40,506 nucleotides of DNA, from the NCBI GenBank assembly GCA_037178675.1, contig JAYMGJ010000768.1:1-40506 (forward strand). The letters are read 5' to 3'. The notes beneath the pieces were generated by a model, which was not told the DNA's origin, did no database searches, and was given only the letters and a program-made list of their open reading frames with translations. Position numbers and translations under genes: made by a program. Every line of letters starts with the position of its first letter. Position 1 is the stretch's first letter. This DNA is from Scleroderma bovista. Taxonomy: Eukaryota > Basidiomycota > Agaricomycetes > Boletales > Sclerodermataceae. Shown here piece after piece: positions 20,663-32,800 of the stretch.

Positions 20663-21769
20663 TTAGAGGTGTAATATTTGTAATATGTGGAATAGGGGCT
20701 ATTCTCAGATGCTATTATCATGCTTCAGTGTCTTGCTAAAAGTCATAGTCACAAATGAGAGAAATCCAAACATAGTCTTACATAAACAATTCATTAAGAT
20801 TTGACAGAGCTATAACCAAAATAAATTTTGAGACCCAGCACAAAAATTTTTGTTCAAGGTACCATCATGTAGCCATATGTTTGAGGAATCCATTCATATG
20901 TTATCTACTCAATCAACCTCCATTTGGATGAGATATAAGCAAAACATTTTCTTCAATCAACACACGAGTGAACTTTTAGCAGGCCTTCTCCTGCCTTCCT
21001 GTACATCATCACTGGCCCACATGCAATGTACATAGTATTCTACAAGCCATATTAGTATATAATACAACATCTGGATGTTTATTTTAGTGTATAAGGACCT
21101 CAGGATAAATGGTGAATATTTTAGGGGTAAAATCACAAAAGTGTTCGCATTTTTGATATATTTGACATATTGCCTCGGAAACTACATCCCCTTCAAGGGG
21201 TCATATGTGCTCACAACATATTATCACTGCTTGGCATGGAGTGGGCCCTCTGAGATGCTGACTCATGTTCTTCTCCTACTCATATATCACCATGGCAGGC
21301 CATTGACAGAGACAGTGGTGCCTATTGGATGGCCTATAGTGGTGGTATTATACCATGTCCATATGGGCATCAAATATATTGGCCATCTAACTGCTACAAG
21401 ATGAGCAATTAAATAAATCACATTTTTACAACAATAGGGGCTCTATGGGCTCCCAGACTAGGTATTGTCAATCTGACTATCTCAGAAGCTGTGGGCCATC
21501 ATATAGTATCTACTATAATACCCTCAGATCAATACTGCAGTGTGGTGACAAGGAGGAATGAAAACAACATTCAAAAGGCATGGGAAAATACCTCAAAAAT
21601 GTGGAGACTTGCAAAACATATGAAACAATTGCCATATTACACAACACACAGAACTTGGCACTCTACAAATGATGTCAATGAGTTACTGACATGTCATAAG
21701 GCTCATTAGACATATATTAGATACTGGTTAGAAGTGTAGGTCATGTCAAGTGCTACCTTGGTGATAAGA
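20663..21769. other. AT-rich region without supported genes
   Basis: About 1.1 kb. The longest frame (21075-21404, 109 residues) has no motif I recognise. The phrase ATAGGGGCT recurs at about 20692 and 21435 and, reversed, at about 20329. Probably decayed transposon sequence. Confidence 0.4.
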
Positions 21770-21774
21770 GTCAT

Positions 21775-22233
21775 TGTTACAACCTAACGGGAAGTGATGT
21801 CCGGAGATGGACAAGCACAGCGGGCCTAGACAAGAATGATAATAGAAGTTGCTAACTCACTCTTGCTAGTTGGTTCAAACTTGAAGGGATTAACCGAAGG
21901 TGGTTAAGAGAGTTCTTGAATAGAACAGAGGATAAAATGTAGTGGGTAAAATCCTACTCTGCTACCAAGAAGCATAAGGGTATTTATACGTCTGAGCTGC
22001 GCACAGACCATGTAAAGTAAGAAGTCTCTGTGAGTCCATAAATGGACAGGTAGATAAGTACCTTCCTAACATAGTAGTCCTGTGGAAACTCGTAGAATCT
22101 TGTAGAAGACCACAGTGAGTCATAGGTAAGATAAGAGATAAGAAACAGTCTAGATCGACCCATAGGAATGTTCCAGAAGGAACATTATCTCTCCTTATCT
22201 TGATACATCATAGATAAGGGATATGACTCCGGT
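21775..22233 (-). repeat. possible solo LTR with GATA-motif cluster
   Basis: 459 bp between two copies of GTCAT (21770-21774 and 22234-22238). On the minus strand there is a TATAAATACC box at about 21980 and several GATAAG/TTATC motifs upstream of it, as expected for U3. The minus-strand 3' end reads GGTTGTAACA, LTR-like, but the other end is not TG, so the boundary or the identity may be wrong. Confidence 0.35.
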
Positions 22234-22238
22234 GTCAT

Positions 22239-22854
22239 GCACCAAACATGTTTGGTACTGTGGACATGGAGAAAGTTAGCCAATGAAACTAATGCGAAGA
22301 ATGCACACCCAAGATCTGTTGAAAGATTGTCCCGACTTGAGGGATACAGACAGCCCTCACTATCCATATCATGCAAAGTCAAGACTATCCTTATGCGAAG
22401 AATGAATACAAGCTTGTCATAGCCATCTATCGCACAAGAATGACTATCCTGGAGCAAGAGATGAATGCCATCGTCTGGCAATCATCCCTCGCACAAGAAC
22501 CGCCAAGAAGCAGAAGAATCCAAGGATTGATGATCATTTCAGTATGAGAGAGGAATGCAACCTACTGCAGTCCAACTCCCATACCAGAACAACCAAAGAA
22601 GCAGAAGAAACGATAGAGAAACGAAGGAGAAAAGGAAGAATCATTTTTAGTGCCCAAATGTCAAATTTAGGCGCCCAGTGCCGGCATTCCAATATTTTGA
22701 ATAGCTCTGCCATTTTTGAAGCTATCAATCATGTGACTATACCATCATGGAGCCTAGACCGTGGTCTATCTGCCTGTCAAGTTCCGACGTAAATCTGTTT
22801 ATTTCCCACGGAGATATTCCACCCGCAAACCAGACACCCACTTCATCACTCACT
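22239..22854. other. non-coding region upstream of the 22855 ORF
   Basis: No recognised feature. The frame of the next ORF is open back to a Met at 22747, but the ATG at 22855 is followed by more gene-like codon use. Confidence 0.35.
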
Positions 22855-23244
22855 ATGGAGTCCGCATTTTCTCTGGAACATTTCTCCGCTATTGCAGCAG
22901 ACCTCAACTATGTCCTGCTCTTGGGACAGCCTCTCCCTGAGCTCCTGTGTACTGTCTGGTACATATCTTCCCAGCCTTCTCCCTCAGTCCCTCTCGTTCT
23001 CGGTCAGCGTGTTCTCCTCGTCAGTCCTGCGTCGCACACACACTTTGGTCGTCTCAAGTCTATCGTTAGACTTGAAAATTCATACCTGGTCGTCTCTGTG
23101 TCTCCTGAGTCCTCTGCATATGGTCCTTTCATCCCAGAGTCCTGTCACATCCATCTCCCTCTATCATTCATCTCGCTTCCCTGGACACGTCAAATCCGCT
23201 ACTTGCGATTCTCTTCCCTGCTATCCCACAACAAACACGAATGA
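22855..23244 (+). CDS. unrecognised intronless protein, 129 aa
   Basis: A single open frame with many C/T third positions, unlike the AT-rich surroundings, which makes a real (or recently real) gene plausible. It starts MESAFSLEHFSAIAADLNYV, contains GQRVLLVSPASHTHFGR and YGPFIPESCHIHLPLSF, and ends in HNKHE. The sequence alternates short hydrophobic beta-like segments and has no signal peptide, membrane segment or catalytic motif I can name. An upstream in-frame Met at 22747 would give 165 residues. It is isolated between repeats, so it could also be a gene fragment. Confidence 0.45.
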   Translation: MESAFSLEHFSAIAADLNYVLLLGQPLPELLCTVWYISSQPSPSVPLVLGQRVLLVSPASHTHFGRLKSIVRLENSYLVVSVSPESSAYGPFIPESCHIHLPLSFISLPWTRQIRYLRFSSLLSHNKHE

Positions 23245-23577
23245 AACAGTGCTCTAGAACCCTTCTTAGGAGCCCTAATAGAGTACAGAACCTTCCCCTT
23301 ACTGCTCAAGGGAAGACTGCACTTCAGGGAGCCCATGCACCTGTGTAGGCCATATGAGATGGCCAGACGAGGGTGATATTCACCCGGGTGGGATGGGCCA
23401 GCGGAGTGGGAGCCCGGGACCACCTGTCACCATATAACAGGGGTGGGCTACATGGCTTGGGATTATCATCATGGGATATGCATGGGCTATGGTGTTGGTT
23501 AAGGTGGATTAATCAGTCATGTGTAGGTGTTGTCACCATGTCATACGAGTGGGCCCAAATATTACTATGTGCATGTT
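23245..23577. other. non-coding spacer
   Basis: About 330 bp, no supported feature. Confidence 0.4.
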
Positions 23578-23641
23578 AATAAATTATCAGCACTGCTGGT
23601 TTACTACCGCGGGAGGGCTGCTGCAGTGCTGATAATTTATT
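23578..23641. repeat. perfect inverted repeat, 19-bp arms
   Basis: Left arm 23578-23596 (AATAAATTATCAGCACTGC), right arm 23623-23641 its reverse complement, with a 26-bp loop holding CCGCGG. It sits at the left edge of the satellite block. Confidence 0.85.
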
Positions 23642-23739
23642 GATTACTGCCGCAGGATTATTTACTGGGGATTACTGCTGCGGAGGTTACTACTTGCTGG
23701 TATATGCTACCAGCGCGCAAAACCTGCTGATTCCAGTCA

Positions 23740-25590
23740 AGGGTTTGCCACAGAATGGATGTCCATTTGCGGGTTGATGACCCAGGCAGATAACCACCCA
23801 CAGGTGGTCAAGAAGGATAACCATTATGTTATCGGGAAAGGTGGTTTATAATGAATGCACTAACCTTTGCCTTCAATATCCTGCCAGCACCCTTATGGAC
23901 AACCTCCGCATGCCCCGCCAGAGGGATGGCCATCCGCGGTTGGATGGGGGTTAAGGCGGATAGCCATTATATTATGCAGGAATAGTTGTTTATAATCAGT
24001 CCACCAACCTCTGCCTTCAATATGCTACCGGAACCCTCATTGAAAACCCCCTGCATACCCCTGCAGGCAGATATCCATCCGCGGATAGATGGAGGTCAAG
24101 AAGGATAACCATTATATTATGTGGGAGTAGTTTTTGATAATTAATACACAAACCTTTGCCTTCAATATGCTACCGGCACCATCATTTGAAAACCTTCACA
24201 TATCCCCGCAGGCAGATATCCATCCATGGATAGATAGGGGTCAAGATGGATAGCCATTATATTATGCAGGAATAGTTGTTTATAATCAATTCACTAACCT
24301 CTGCCTTCAATATGCTACCGGAACCCTCATTGGAAAACTTCCGCATACCCCTGTAGGCAGATATCCATCCGCGGTTGGATGGGGGTCAAGAGGGATAATT
24401 ATTATATTATGTGGGAGCAGTTTATAATTAATACACAAACCTCTGCCTTCAATATGCTACCAGAACCCTCATTGGAAAACCTCCACATATCCCTGCACAG
24501 ATATCTATCCATGGATAGATGGCAGTCAAGATGGATAGCCATTATAGTATGCGGGAACAGTTGTTTATAGTCAATTCACTAACCTCTGCTTTCAATATGC
24601 TACAGGCACCCTCATTGGAAACTCTCTGCATATCCCACAGGTAGATATCCATCCGCAGATAGATGGCGGTCAAGATGGATAGCCATTATAGTATGTGGGA
24701 ACAGTTGTTTATAGTCAATTCACTAACCTCTGCCTTCAACATGCTACTGGAACCCTCATTGGAAAACCTCCGCATATCCCGCAGGTAGATATCCATCCAC
24801 GGATAGATGGCAGTTGAGAAGGATAATTATTATATTATGTGGGAGCAGTTTTTTATAATTAATACACAAACCTCTGCCTTCAATATGCTACCGGAACCCT
24901 CATTGGAAAACCTCCACATATCCCTGCACAGATATCTATCCATGGATAGATGGCAGTCAAGATGGATAGCCATTATAGTATGCGGGAACAGTTGTTTATA
25001 GTCAATTCACTAACCTCTGCTTTCAATATGCTATGGGCACCCTCATTGGAAACTCTCCGCATATCCCGCAGGTAGATATCCATCCGCGGATAGATGGCAG
25101 TCAAGATGGATAGCCATTATAGTATGCGGGAACAGTTGTTTATAGTCAATTCACTAACCTCTGCCTTCAACATGCTACTGGAACCCTCATTGGAAAACCT
25201 CCGCATATCCCGCAGGTAGATATCCATCCACAGATAGATGGCGGTCGAGAAGGATAATTATTATATTATGTGGAAGCAGTTTTTTATAATTAATACACAA
25301 ACCTCTGCCTTCAATATGCTACCGGCACCCTCATTGAAACCTCCACATATCCCCGCAGGTGGATATCAATCCACAGATAGATGGGGATCAAGATGGATAG
25401 CCATTATATTATACGGGAACAGTTGTTTATAATCAATTCACTAACCTCTTCCTTCAATATGCTACCTGCACCCTCAGTGGAAAACATCTGCATGCCCCTG
25501 CAGGGGGATATCTATTCGCAGATAGATGGGGCTCAAGATGGATAACCACTGCACTAACCTTTGCCTTCAATATGCTACAAGAAGCGAATT
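23740..25590. repeat. satellite 1, 143-145 bp monomer, about 13 copies
   Basis: The landmark TCAATATGCTAC recurs at 24017, 24162, 24307, 24449, 24592, 24736, 24880, 25023, 25167, 25311 and 25454 (steps 142-145). Degenerate first and last copies are at 23873 and 25567. Each monomer has an imperfect palindrome around ATCCATCCGCGGATAGATGG. Every third monomer is most alike (period about 430 bp): the same 63-64 codon frame appears at 24379, 24807 and 25238. Confidence 0.95.
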
Positions 25591-25599
25591 TGGATATTG

Positions 25600-26995
25600 C
25601 ACCCATGTTATAAGGGTCAGCCCATTTTGTCATTTTATGTTGCAGATGGGCAGGCCCATGTTGCATTCCCCCATCTCATATGTGTGGGCTCAATAGCTGT
25701 TTTCATCATATAAGGGCAGCCCATAGTGTATAATTCATATGATGTGGGTGGGCTGGTATCTCATTCCCCTATGTCATATGGACCAGCCCATGGAGTCCTC
25801 TCTTCCTATTACAGATGGATGGGCCCAAATTACATTCCCCCATCTCGGATGGGCAGGCCCTATAGCTATCTATGTCACCTATGGGCCAGCCCAGATGTTG
25901 TGACGCCATGTGATATGGGTGGGCTGACATATTACCCATCCCACATTATATGAGTCAGCCCAGTCCATACTTCCCTATTGCTGATGGGTTGGCCCAGAAC
26001 ACCTTGTGCCATCCCATATGGATGGGCTCAATATCTGTTTCCATTATATATAGGGCAGCCCACATGGTATCACATCATCTAATATAGTTGGGCTGTTACA
26101 GTAATTCACCCATATCACATGAGTCAGCCCAATGCCTATCTTACTGTTGTTGATGTCTGGGCCCATAACACATGCCCCATCCCATATGGGTGGGCTCAGT
26201 ACCTGTTCCCATCATTGATAGGGCAGCCCATGATATATGACCTCATATGATATGTGTGGGCTGTCATACTACCCTCCCCAGGGTATATGGGCCAGCCCAC
26301 TTCTTATGTTCCCATTGTATATGCATGGGCTCAGAACAGTCACCCATCCCATACAGGTGGGCTCAATAGCTATCTCCATCATATATAGCACAGCCCATAA
26401 ACTATAACATCATATGATATGGGTGGGCTGGAATACTACCCTCCACAGTGTACATGGGCCAGCCCCATTGATTATGTTCCCATTCTCAATGCATGGGCTC
26501 AGAACATAGTCACCCATCCCATACCAGTGGGCTCAATTCCTGTCTCCATCATATATAGCACAGCCAATAAACTGTAACATCATATGATATGGGTGGGCTG
26601 GCATACTACCCTCCACAGGGTATTTGGGCCAGCCCATTTCTTATGTTCTCATTGTCAATGCATGGGCCCAGAACACAGTCACCCATCCCATACCGGTGGG
26701 CTCAATAGTCATCTCCATAATACTATATAGCACAGCCCATAAACTGTAACATCATATTATATGGGTGGGCTGGAATAGTACATCACCCACATTACATGGA
26801 TATGCCCAACATTTATGTTGCCATTGTAGATGTCTGGGCTGAGGATACATTTCCCCATCTGATATGGGTGTGCTCACTGGCTGTCTCTTTCACCTATAGG
26901 GCAGCCCAAGAGCTGTTATGTGATTCAACCATGTCATCTGTGTCATCCTCCATGCCTGTTATTGATAGATCCAGTGTTTCACCAACTTACTGTCA
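25600..26995. repeat. satellite 2, about 170-bp unit of GGGCT/AGCCC modules, about 8 copies
   Basis: GATATGGGTGGGCTG-like boxes recur about every 170 bp (about 25744, 25914, 26084, 26252, 26419, 26587, 26760). Each unit also holds three further CAGCCCA or TGGGCTC modules spaced by 40-45 bp, so the unit itself is built of alternately oriented short modules. The copies between 26.25 and 26.78 kb are the most alike. Confidence 0.9.
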
Positions 26996-27113
26996 TTGGC
27001 CTGGATGAAATGGGTGATCACAATACATAACACACAGTCATATGGCAGGAGGGCACCAGAGTCATCACCTAAGAAATTACTATACATAAATACCTATGGG
27101 CTACAAGCCTTCA

Positions 27114-28376
27114 TTACATACTAGCCAATAAGGACTCCTCCAAACTTTGAACCCGCATAAAATCACACCTTGGCACATTAAGCCAATGGTGGATGTTATC
27201 CCTCATGTAATAGGTCAAACAGTACCTATTCCCCTGAACAGCATTGACTCCGTGCCTAAGCAACCTACCAGAAAATGCTGCCACAGTTCCTGGCCTGTAC
27301 AACAGCTCTATTCCAAGTGTGGGAAGATCCAAAACACAATGGTCAAAGTCTCCGACATTGACAAGGACATCATACCAGCTAGATCGGGAATGAGGGTCGC
27401 GGTGGAGGGGTGTGCATCGGTTTGCAATGATGGAAACATTGGTAAAGACCGTGGGCCACCTGCGGAGGGCACGCTGCATTCTAGGGTCATTCTTGCAGGA
27501 CCAATCATCAAGAAGTTCAATCCCGCGCATACCCGCATCATACAGTTGCGGATGCATTATGGATAGTGCACCCGATATAATGGAAGCAGGGAATGTCATG
27601 TCCGCCAGCCACTGGTACCCAGACTCTGTGTCCAGGTCCGCGGAGATTGTTGGCACGTCATGACGGGTCTATTCAAACATGGAGTGGTTGCAAAAATTAA
27701 GCCCATGTAACTTACTGAGTGGCCTAATTGGTGTCTGGCTGGCAAGAATTCCAAACACCCTGCAAGTTGGCCATCCTTATTATTGAAGTATTGCGGCATT
27801 GTCCTCCATGTGCGGCCCAAGATGCTGCTGCTCAATGGATCCTGGAGGGAATACATGGCATGAAATATGCGGTCCTTAAAATACAAATCAATAAGTCACA
27901 TAATAATCAAGCGCGGATGTCACCTGTGTTGATCGGGCAATAGCACCAGGAATGTACCACAGAACAATAGTTCCACCCTCACCAAGGATAATAGCAGGCT
28001 TGTCCACAAGCCCCGTAATTGATGAGGGAAAGTTCTTGACAAGCCGTGCCTCCCGGTCCAGGTTGGATCCAGGTTCCATTGGAGCCAAGGCTTCATCCAG
28101 CCTGATAATATCAATACCGGACTGCACTGTTGGATGGATGGTGGAAAGGATTGCAGAAGTCCAATGAGGACACTCACTACGATTGTTGTATGCGGCCACC
28201 AACATGGAAACCATGTGATTCATGCCAACCGTGGTATCCACCGGCAGATCAAAAAGAGGTTCTGGTGCGGGGTTGTCAGACAGCGGAAAGGCCTCAAAGC
28301 AGAAGCGTTGGCGCATGTAAAGTGCTACTCTTTGAGCAAGATGGTAATCAGCCAATATGGGGGTGGGTGGAGCCAT
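27114..28376 (-). CDS. TET/JBP-like 2-oxoglutarate/Fe(II) dioxygenase, 388 aa
   Basis: Likely oxidises modified bases, as TET (5-methylcytosine) and JBP (thymine) do; the fungal branch is expanded in mushrooms. Model: exon 1 28376-27924, exon 2 27874-27716, exon 3 27668-27114, with introns of 49 and 47 bp and consistent phases; no internal stops. The catalytic domain is in exon 3: His293-x-Asp295 (PLHRDPHSR), distal His343 (LLRHGV), and Arg352 (GNRYCLTYY), the 2-oxoglutarate-binding position. N-terminal to it are SMLVAAYNNRSECPHW and a Pro/Gly segment typical of this family. The start ATG 28376 (MAPPTP) was chosen because the upstream frame lacks an ATG. The neighbour KDZ-2 transposase fits the known KDZ-TET/JBP association. 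It lies divergent to the gene at 28970. Substrate is inferred from family only. Confidence 0.85.
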
Positions 28377-28969
28377 GGCAGAAAGGACCAGCAATTGGAA
28401 TGGATCCAGTGTGCTGACATATATACTCACTCATATGAAGCCGCGGAGATTGAGCATTTTATGTAAATGGTCATAACAGATCAAGGGATGGAAGATGATC
28501 CATTGTGATGGTACTATGTGTCTGAGCAGGGTGGTGACAGTGGAAATCACACCATACCGCGGTTGCATTTGATATTAGCAGGAAATATGCCAATACACCA
28601 GTACAATTGATGAGGGATGCAGATTGCATGAGGGACTTATGCCAATACACCACCGCGGATGGTACACATTGGAAATGCAATGCGGTGTGTGGATTGCATG
28701 AGGGAATTATGCCAATATATAACTGCGGATGGTACTAAATGGAAACATGATACATCATTTAAGATAGTTCTATTACAAGGCTCAGTGGCACAGTGACAGC
28801 ACTGATAATATCACCATGACTAGACTCAGACAGTTTTTGCAAGCAACCGTGGAAGTCCATCATTACACCACTGCAGAATGTAAGGATATCTTGAACAATA
28901 ACATGTGGAACGTGGGAATACTAGCAGTGCTCTTATATTTATAGGCCCCACATCCCTGATCGCACATCA
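28377..28969. promoter_or_regulatory. divergent intergenic region with short tandem repeats
   Basis: About 590 bp between two diverging genes, presumably holding both promoters. A unit of about 80 bp (GGATTGCATGAGGGA, TTATGCCAATA, GCGGATGGTAC) occurs two to three times at 28580-28740. CCGCGG occurs at 28441, 28557 and 28653. Confidence 0.45.
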
Positions 28970-29765
28970 ATGGCTACAGTTACTTCCTGCCAACTCTCGC
29001 TCACCTTGCAGTACTTCGGATTGAGATTCCGATGCTTTGTCCGTGCATTGCAGACGTCCGGAGAGGGGGCCCTACCGGATTCCATTCCATGGTATGATCA
29101 CGTTCAGGGAGAAGTGGTATGCCATTATGTTTCATACCACTTTCCAGATCCTGACCACTAATAAAGGCAGCACTGGAACACATTCTTGGGGCATGCAATA
29201 GGGCCAACATTGTCATGCGGCTCCCGGCAGTTGCAGCCCGGGTGTTGGAATGCGTCTCTGTGGATGAAATGACACCAGAGGACTTGCGACTAGAGCTCTC
29301 CAACATCAACGTCTTCCGCATTCACCCAAATGAAATACATGTCGCGATCACTGGGCCAATGCCAAATGCGTGGTGGGAACACGATGGTCCCGCGGTCACA
29401 GCAAGATCAGATGGCACCCGCCTCACCGGTTTAATCGAGGAGGCTATCAAGTTCTTTCCAGCCGATCATGTGAGATTAAACTGTTTACAATATTACTTAT
29501 CCACTAAATTGCACAGGTGAGGGACAACACAATCCCCACATTAGTCAATATGGAAAAGTCACCGCCAGCAGCAAGAAAGGAAATGTTAGCGCATATTGAA
29601 CTGCAGCTGAAGGACGTAGATCGAAGGCTTCGATCCAAGAGTGAGTTACTCTTCCATTATTCCCAAAGGTTGGATATGTTGGAGATCAACACCAATTCGA
29701 GGTGGATGTTGCGGGACATTTGGGCGGATAGCATGGATGATACCAGCAGCCGCGGAAGATCGTAG
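28970..29765 (+). CDS. unrecognised protein with C-terminal coiled coil, 232 aa
   Basis: Three exons with good splice sites and matching phases: 28970-29116, 29167-29469 and 29517-29765, introns 50 and 47 bp. No internal stops. The product starts MATVTSCQLSLTLQYFGLRF. It has a central region LELSNINVFRIHPNEIHVAI followed by a GPMPNAWWEHDGP segment, and ends with a charged helical stretch (MLAHIELQLKDVDRRLRSKS, about residues 165-205) suited to coiled-coil pairing. No catalytic motif or membrane segment is visible. It lies between the TET/JBP gene and KDZ-2, tail-to-tail with KDZ-2 (stops 49 bp apart). Function unknown. Confidence 0.65.
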
Positions 29766-29814
29766 ATACATGCAATACACATCTTTGGACAATGTAGCCA
29801 CTAAATATATTATG

Positions 29815-32800
29815 TCAGGCTAGGGTATTGTTGAATGCAAAGCATTTCCACAACATCCCCACACTGAGACTCTGCATATGTTCAACATACCCTGGTAATC
29901 TATGTAGTTTTCGCAGCAATGAATCTTCCCGCGGTGAAGTCCTCTGCAATGACAATTCCAATTCGATGGTTTCATGGGATATGTTTTCCACAGAATCCTC
30001 ATTTACAGCTGTGCATACCACTACAAACACAGGCCTGCCAACTTACTATATAGGTCATATTGTCCAGCTGAGTAGCAACATAAGCCGCGGTTTCCATTCG
30101 ATTTGGCCTTTGTCTCCAATCCTTCCCATAACTTTGCTCGGTATCTGAAGAAATCCCTTGTCCACTCTTTTTCTTGAGCCAACAGCTCTACTTCCTCCGC
30201 CCACCTGTCTCTTTTTGCTTTGGCTCGGAGCCAATGAACGCGGTAAACTAAACATTACAATCAGTAAAAGATATCTTTGCGAGCTGCTGCAAGGAAACTT
30301 TACATTCCGACATCCAGTCATTGGTATCCGTATCCTTCGGTATGTCCATTGTCCAAAACCATGCCAAGGTGTCCTGCCGATGTCCTCTTGCATTGGGGTC
30401 CGAAACCGCAGTGCTTACCCTCAAGTCCTTCTTGTCCAGTGGTTGATAGCGAGCCAAGAGGTCAGAGTTTGCTCCAATTAAGATCATTTGTCGATGACAG
30501 CGCCGATACACTGCGGCATGCCTCTTGACCACGGCCTCCGTGTCAGTCACCTTCTTCCAGGCCCTACTAGCCATGGTATAATTCCTACCATGTCTGACCT
30601 CTGTCCTAAACAGGACTGCCTTGTCAGCCAATGCAAGCCTTATTTCATGCAGTGCATCATTAGCCTGGCCCTGTCATAGCAGTAGTTCCTGGTTGGCAAG
30701 GCCCTCCAGCCCCAATCGACGACAAGCATCCATTCCCATATACAATGGTAATGGGAGTGCGGCAACTTCTGCATTTCCAGGGGATGTTAAGAAGAATGTG
30801 TTGTCAGAGTCGTCCTCACTGTCTCCGTCTGCTGGAAAAATGAGTCCATCCCATTCTTCACCTAAGAATTGTGCTGCGGCTTGGACCAAGCCATTGATCT
30901 GGGATTGTAGCTTGTCACAGCGACGCAAAATGTCCAGCATTTGTGTTTCTGTTCCCCTGGTGTCGATCCTCCGGACATCTAATCGAAGTGTGACCTGCAC
31001 CTCCTCCACTTTCAGTGCCCGTGCAATCCAAGTTGCGGATCCCCGCGGAGAGATCCTGCGGATTGTTCTATGAGATCCATCTCCATTGATTTAATGGTGG
31101 GTGCTTCGAAGGAATATTTAGAAAGGTCTGAACATCATTATTATTTGGCTTACCTTTCTCCAACTGCACATCATATATGACCATGGCCTTGGGATTGGAT
31201 AACCGCTCCGCTAAGGCCTTTGTCTCCTGGTCCATCCAAATCCAGCGCAAATCTTCTGGTACAGTTGCATCCAACATTGTAAAGGCATTCTCAAATGTCG
31301 ACAAATTTTTCTTTGCGGACTTCATTTTTCTCCCTAAAGTCATTGCTAAAGTGTTGATGATAAGATTATATGTAAGGCAATTCCACTGCAGACTCACGCA
31401 TGCGGACCATCTTCAAAAAATTGCTGTCATTCATCTGGAAGTCCAACATTTCCTGCCGATGGGGGGTAACCATTCCCCGTGTTGAGGGGGATACAATGTT
31501 GAGGGATGACCAAAGTGTTTCCATAATTTCCCCATCCACATTTCCTGCCCCGGAAATAAAATTTGGAGCATACCTAGCAAAGCATTGTGTTTGGTGTCCG
31601 TGAACATGCCAAATGCCAATCCCGGGTTGAATTTCAACCCCGGATGGTAACGAAATGTACTGGTTTCCTTCAATTCGCCTTCGCAGGTTTCTGCTGTATT
31701 GACAATTGATGTCATAAAAATTTATGACCTGCTGAGCCAGATCTGTGCCATGCCTGACTGCATAAACAAGGGCATAGTCCATGTTTACTTGCCTTTCTTG
31801 TTGTTGGTATATATACCGCGGGATAGATCTGCGGACTCACTGCTCTCCCTTTTGGAAGTCGACCATTGCATGCGGTACAAAACACCCATGCCTTGCACAT
31901 GCACACCCACCAATTCCTGTTGAAGCTAGTTGACTTCTGTTGGCATTGGCCTGATTTACCGCGCGGTGGTTACTACAGTCCGACCGCTGCCCAGAGTTTA
32001 ATCTTCTGGACCGCGGAGATACTTTATGACACACCTCCACTCGGTTTGCTGTTCCCTCCAAGTATTCCTTGTATGGTTGTGATCCTACCATGAATCCCTT
32101 TCCATCCATGAGCCAAAGTTCATTTTCAGCGTGCTTTAGTAGCATATGCTCCGCCTTGAAATTTCCATCCATCACGATTATGCGGGCATATTTCCAACTA
32201 AACTGATAAGCTTCATTTACTGGGGTATATCACAATCACTTACTCAGTTAGATCTACATCGTCCCCAGATGGAATGTTGATCCCTGGCTGCGGACATGCA
32301 GGGCAAAAAAGGACTAATCCCCCTGGCCCAGGTTCCGCTGATCCGGAATGAAATCCCTGCCATTTGAGCAGTTTTAGCAGCCTCCAGACCCTGGAAACCC
32401 TCAGTAATTCCTTGTACCTATCCTATAATAACCCATCTGTTATTCCCGCAGAAATGCAAGATTGGAATGACCTACTGGAACCAAATGAGGAAATGCATTT
32501 GATGTGACCCTCCGCAGTTTACTATAGTAGTTCATTGCGGTTGTACCACACTCTACATTGTCCCTGATGAAATCGTCCAGAACATGGAAGGTAAATGCGG
32601 TCCTGGGCTCCGTGATTGTGGCAGGAAACATGCCAGTCATCATCAGCTGCACGTGGGATTCCTCAGAACCTACACAGCTGCAGAACCGGATATCACAAAA
32701 ATGGACCCCGTTGGTATGGACCACGGCCAAGCAACTTCTGTCACTTGGTTTAGCCAGATGGGGGGGGCATCCATCCTCCTTCATCTCTTCCCATTCCTCT

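Noticed and set aside
21075..21404. 109-residue hydrophobic ORF
   Set aside because: Isolated in AT-rich sequence, no homology recognised, no gene-like codon preference.
24379..25432. Three near-identical 63-64 residue ORFs starting MGVKRDNYYIMW or MAVEKDNYYIMW
   Set aside because: They are satellite monomers read in one frame at the 430-bp higher-order period, not genes.
23740..26995. CRISPR-like array
   Set aside because: Repeats of 144 and 170 bp are contiguous without unique spacers, and the host is a eukaryote.
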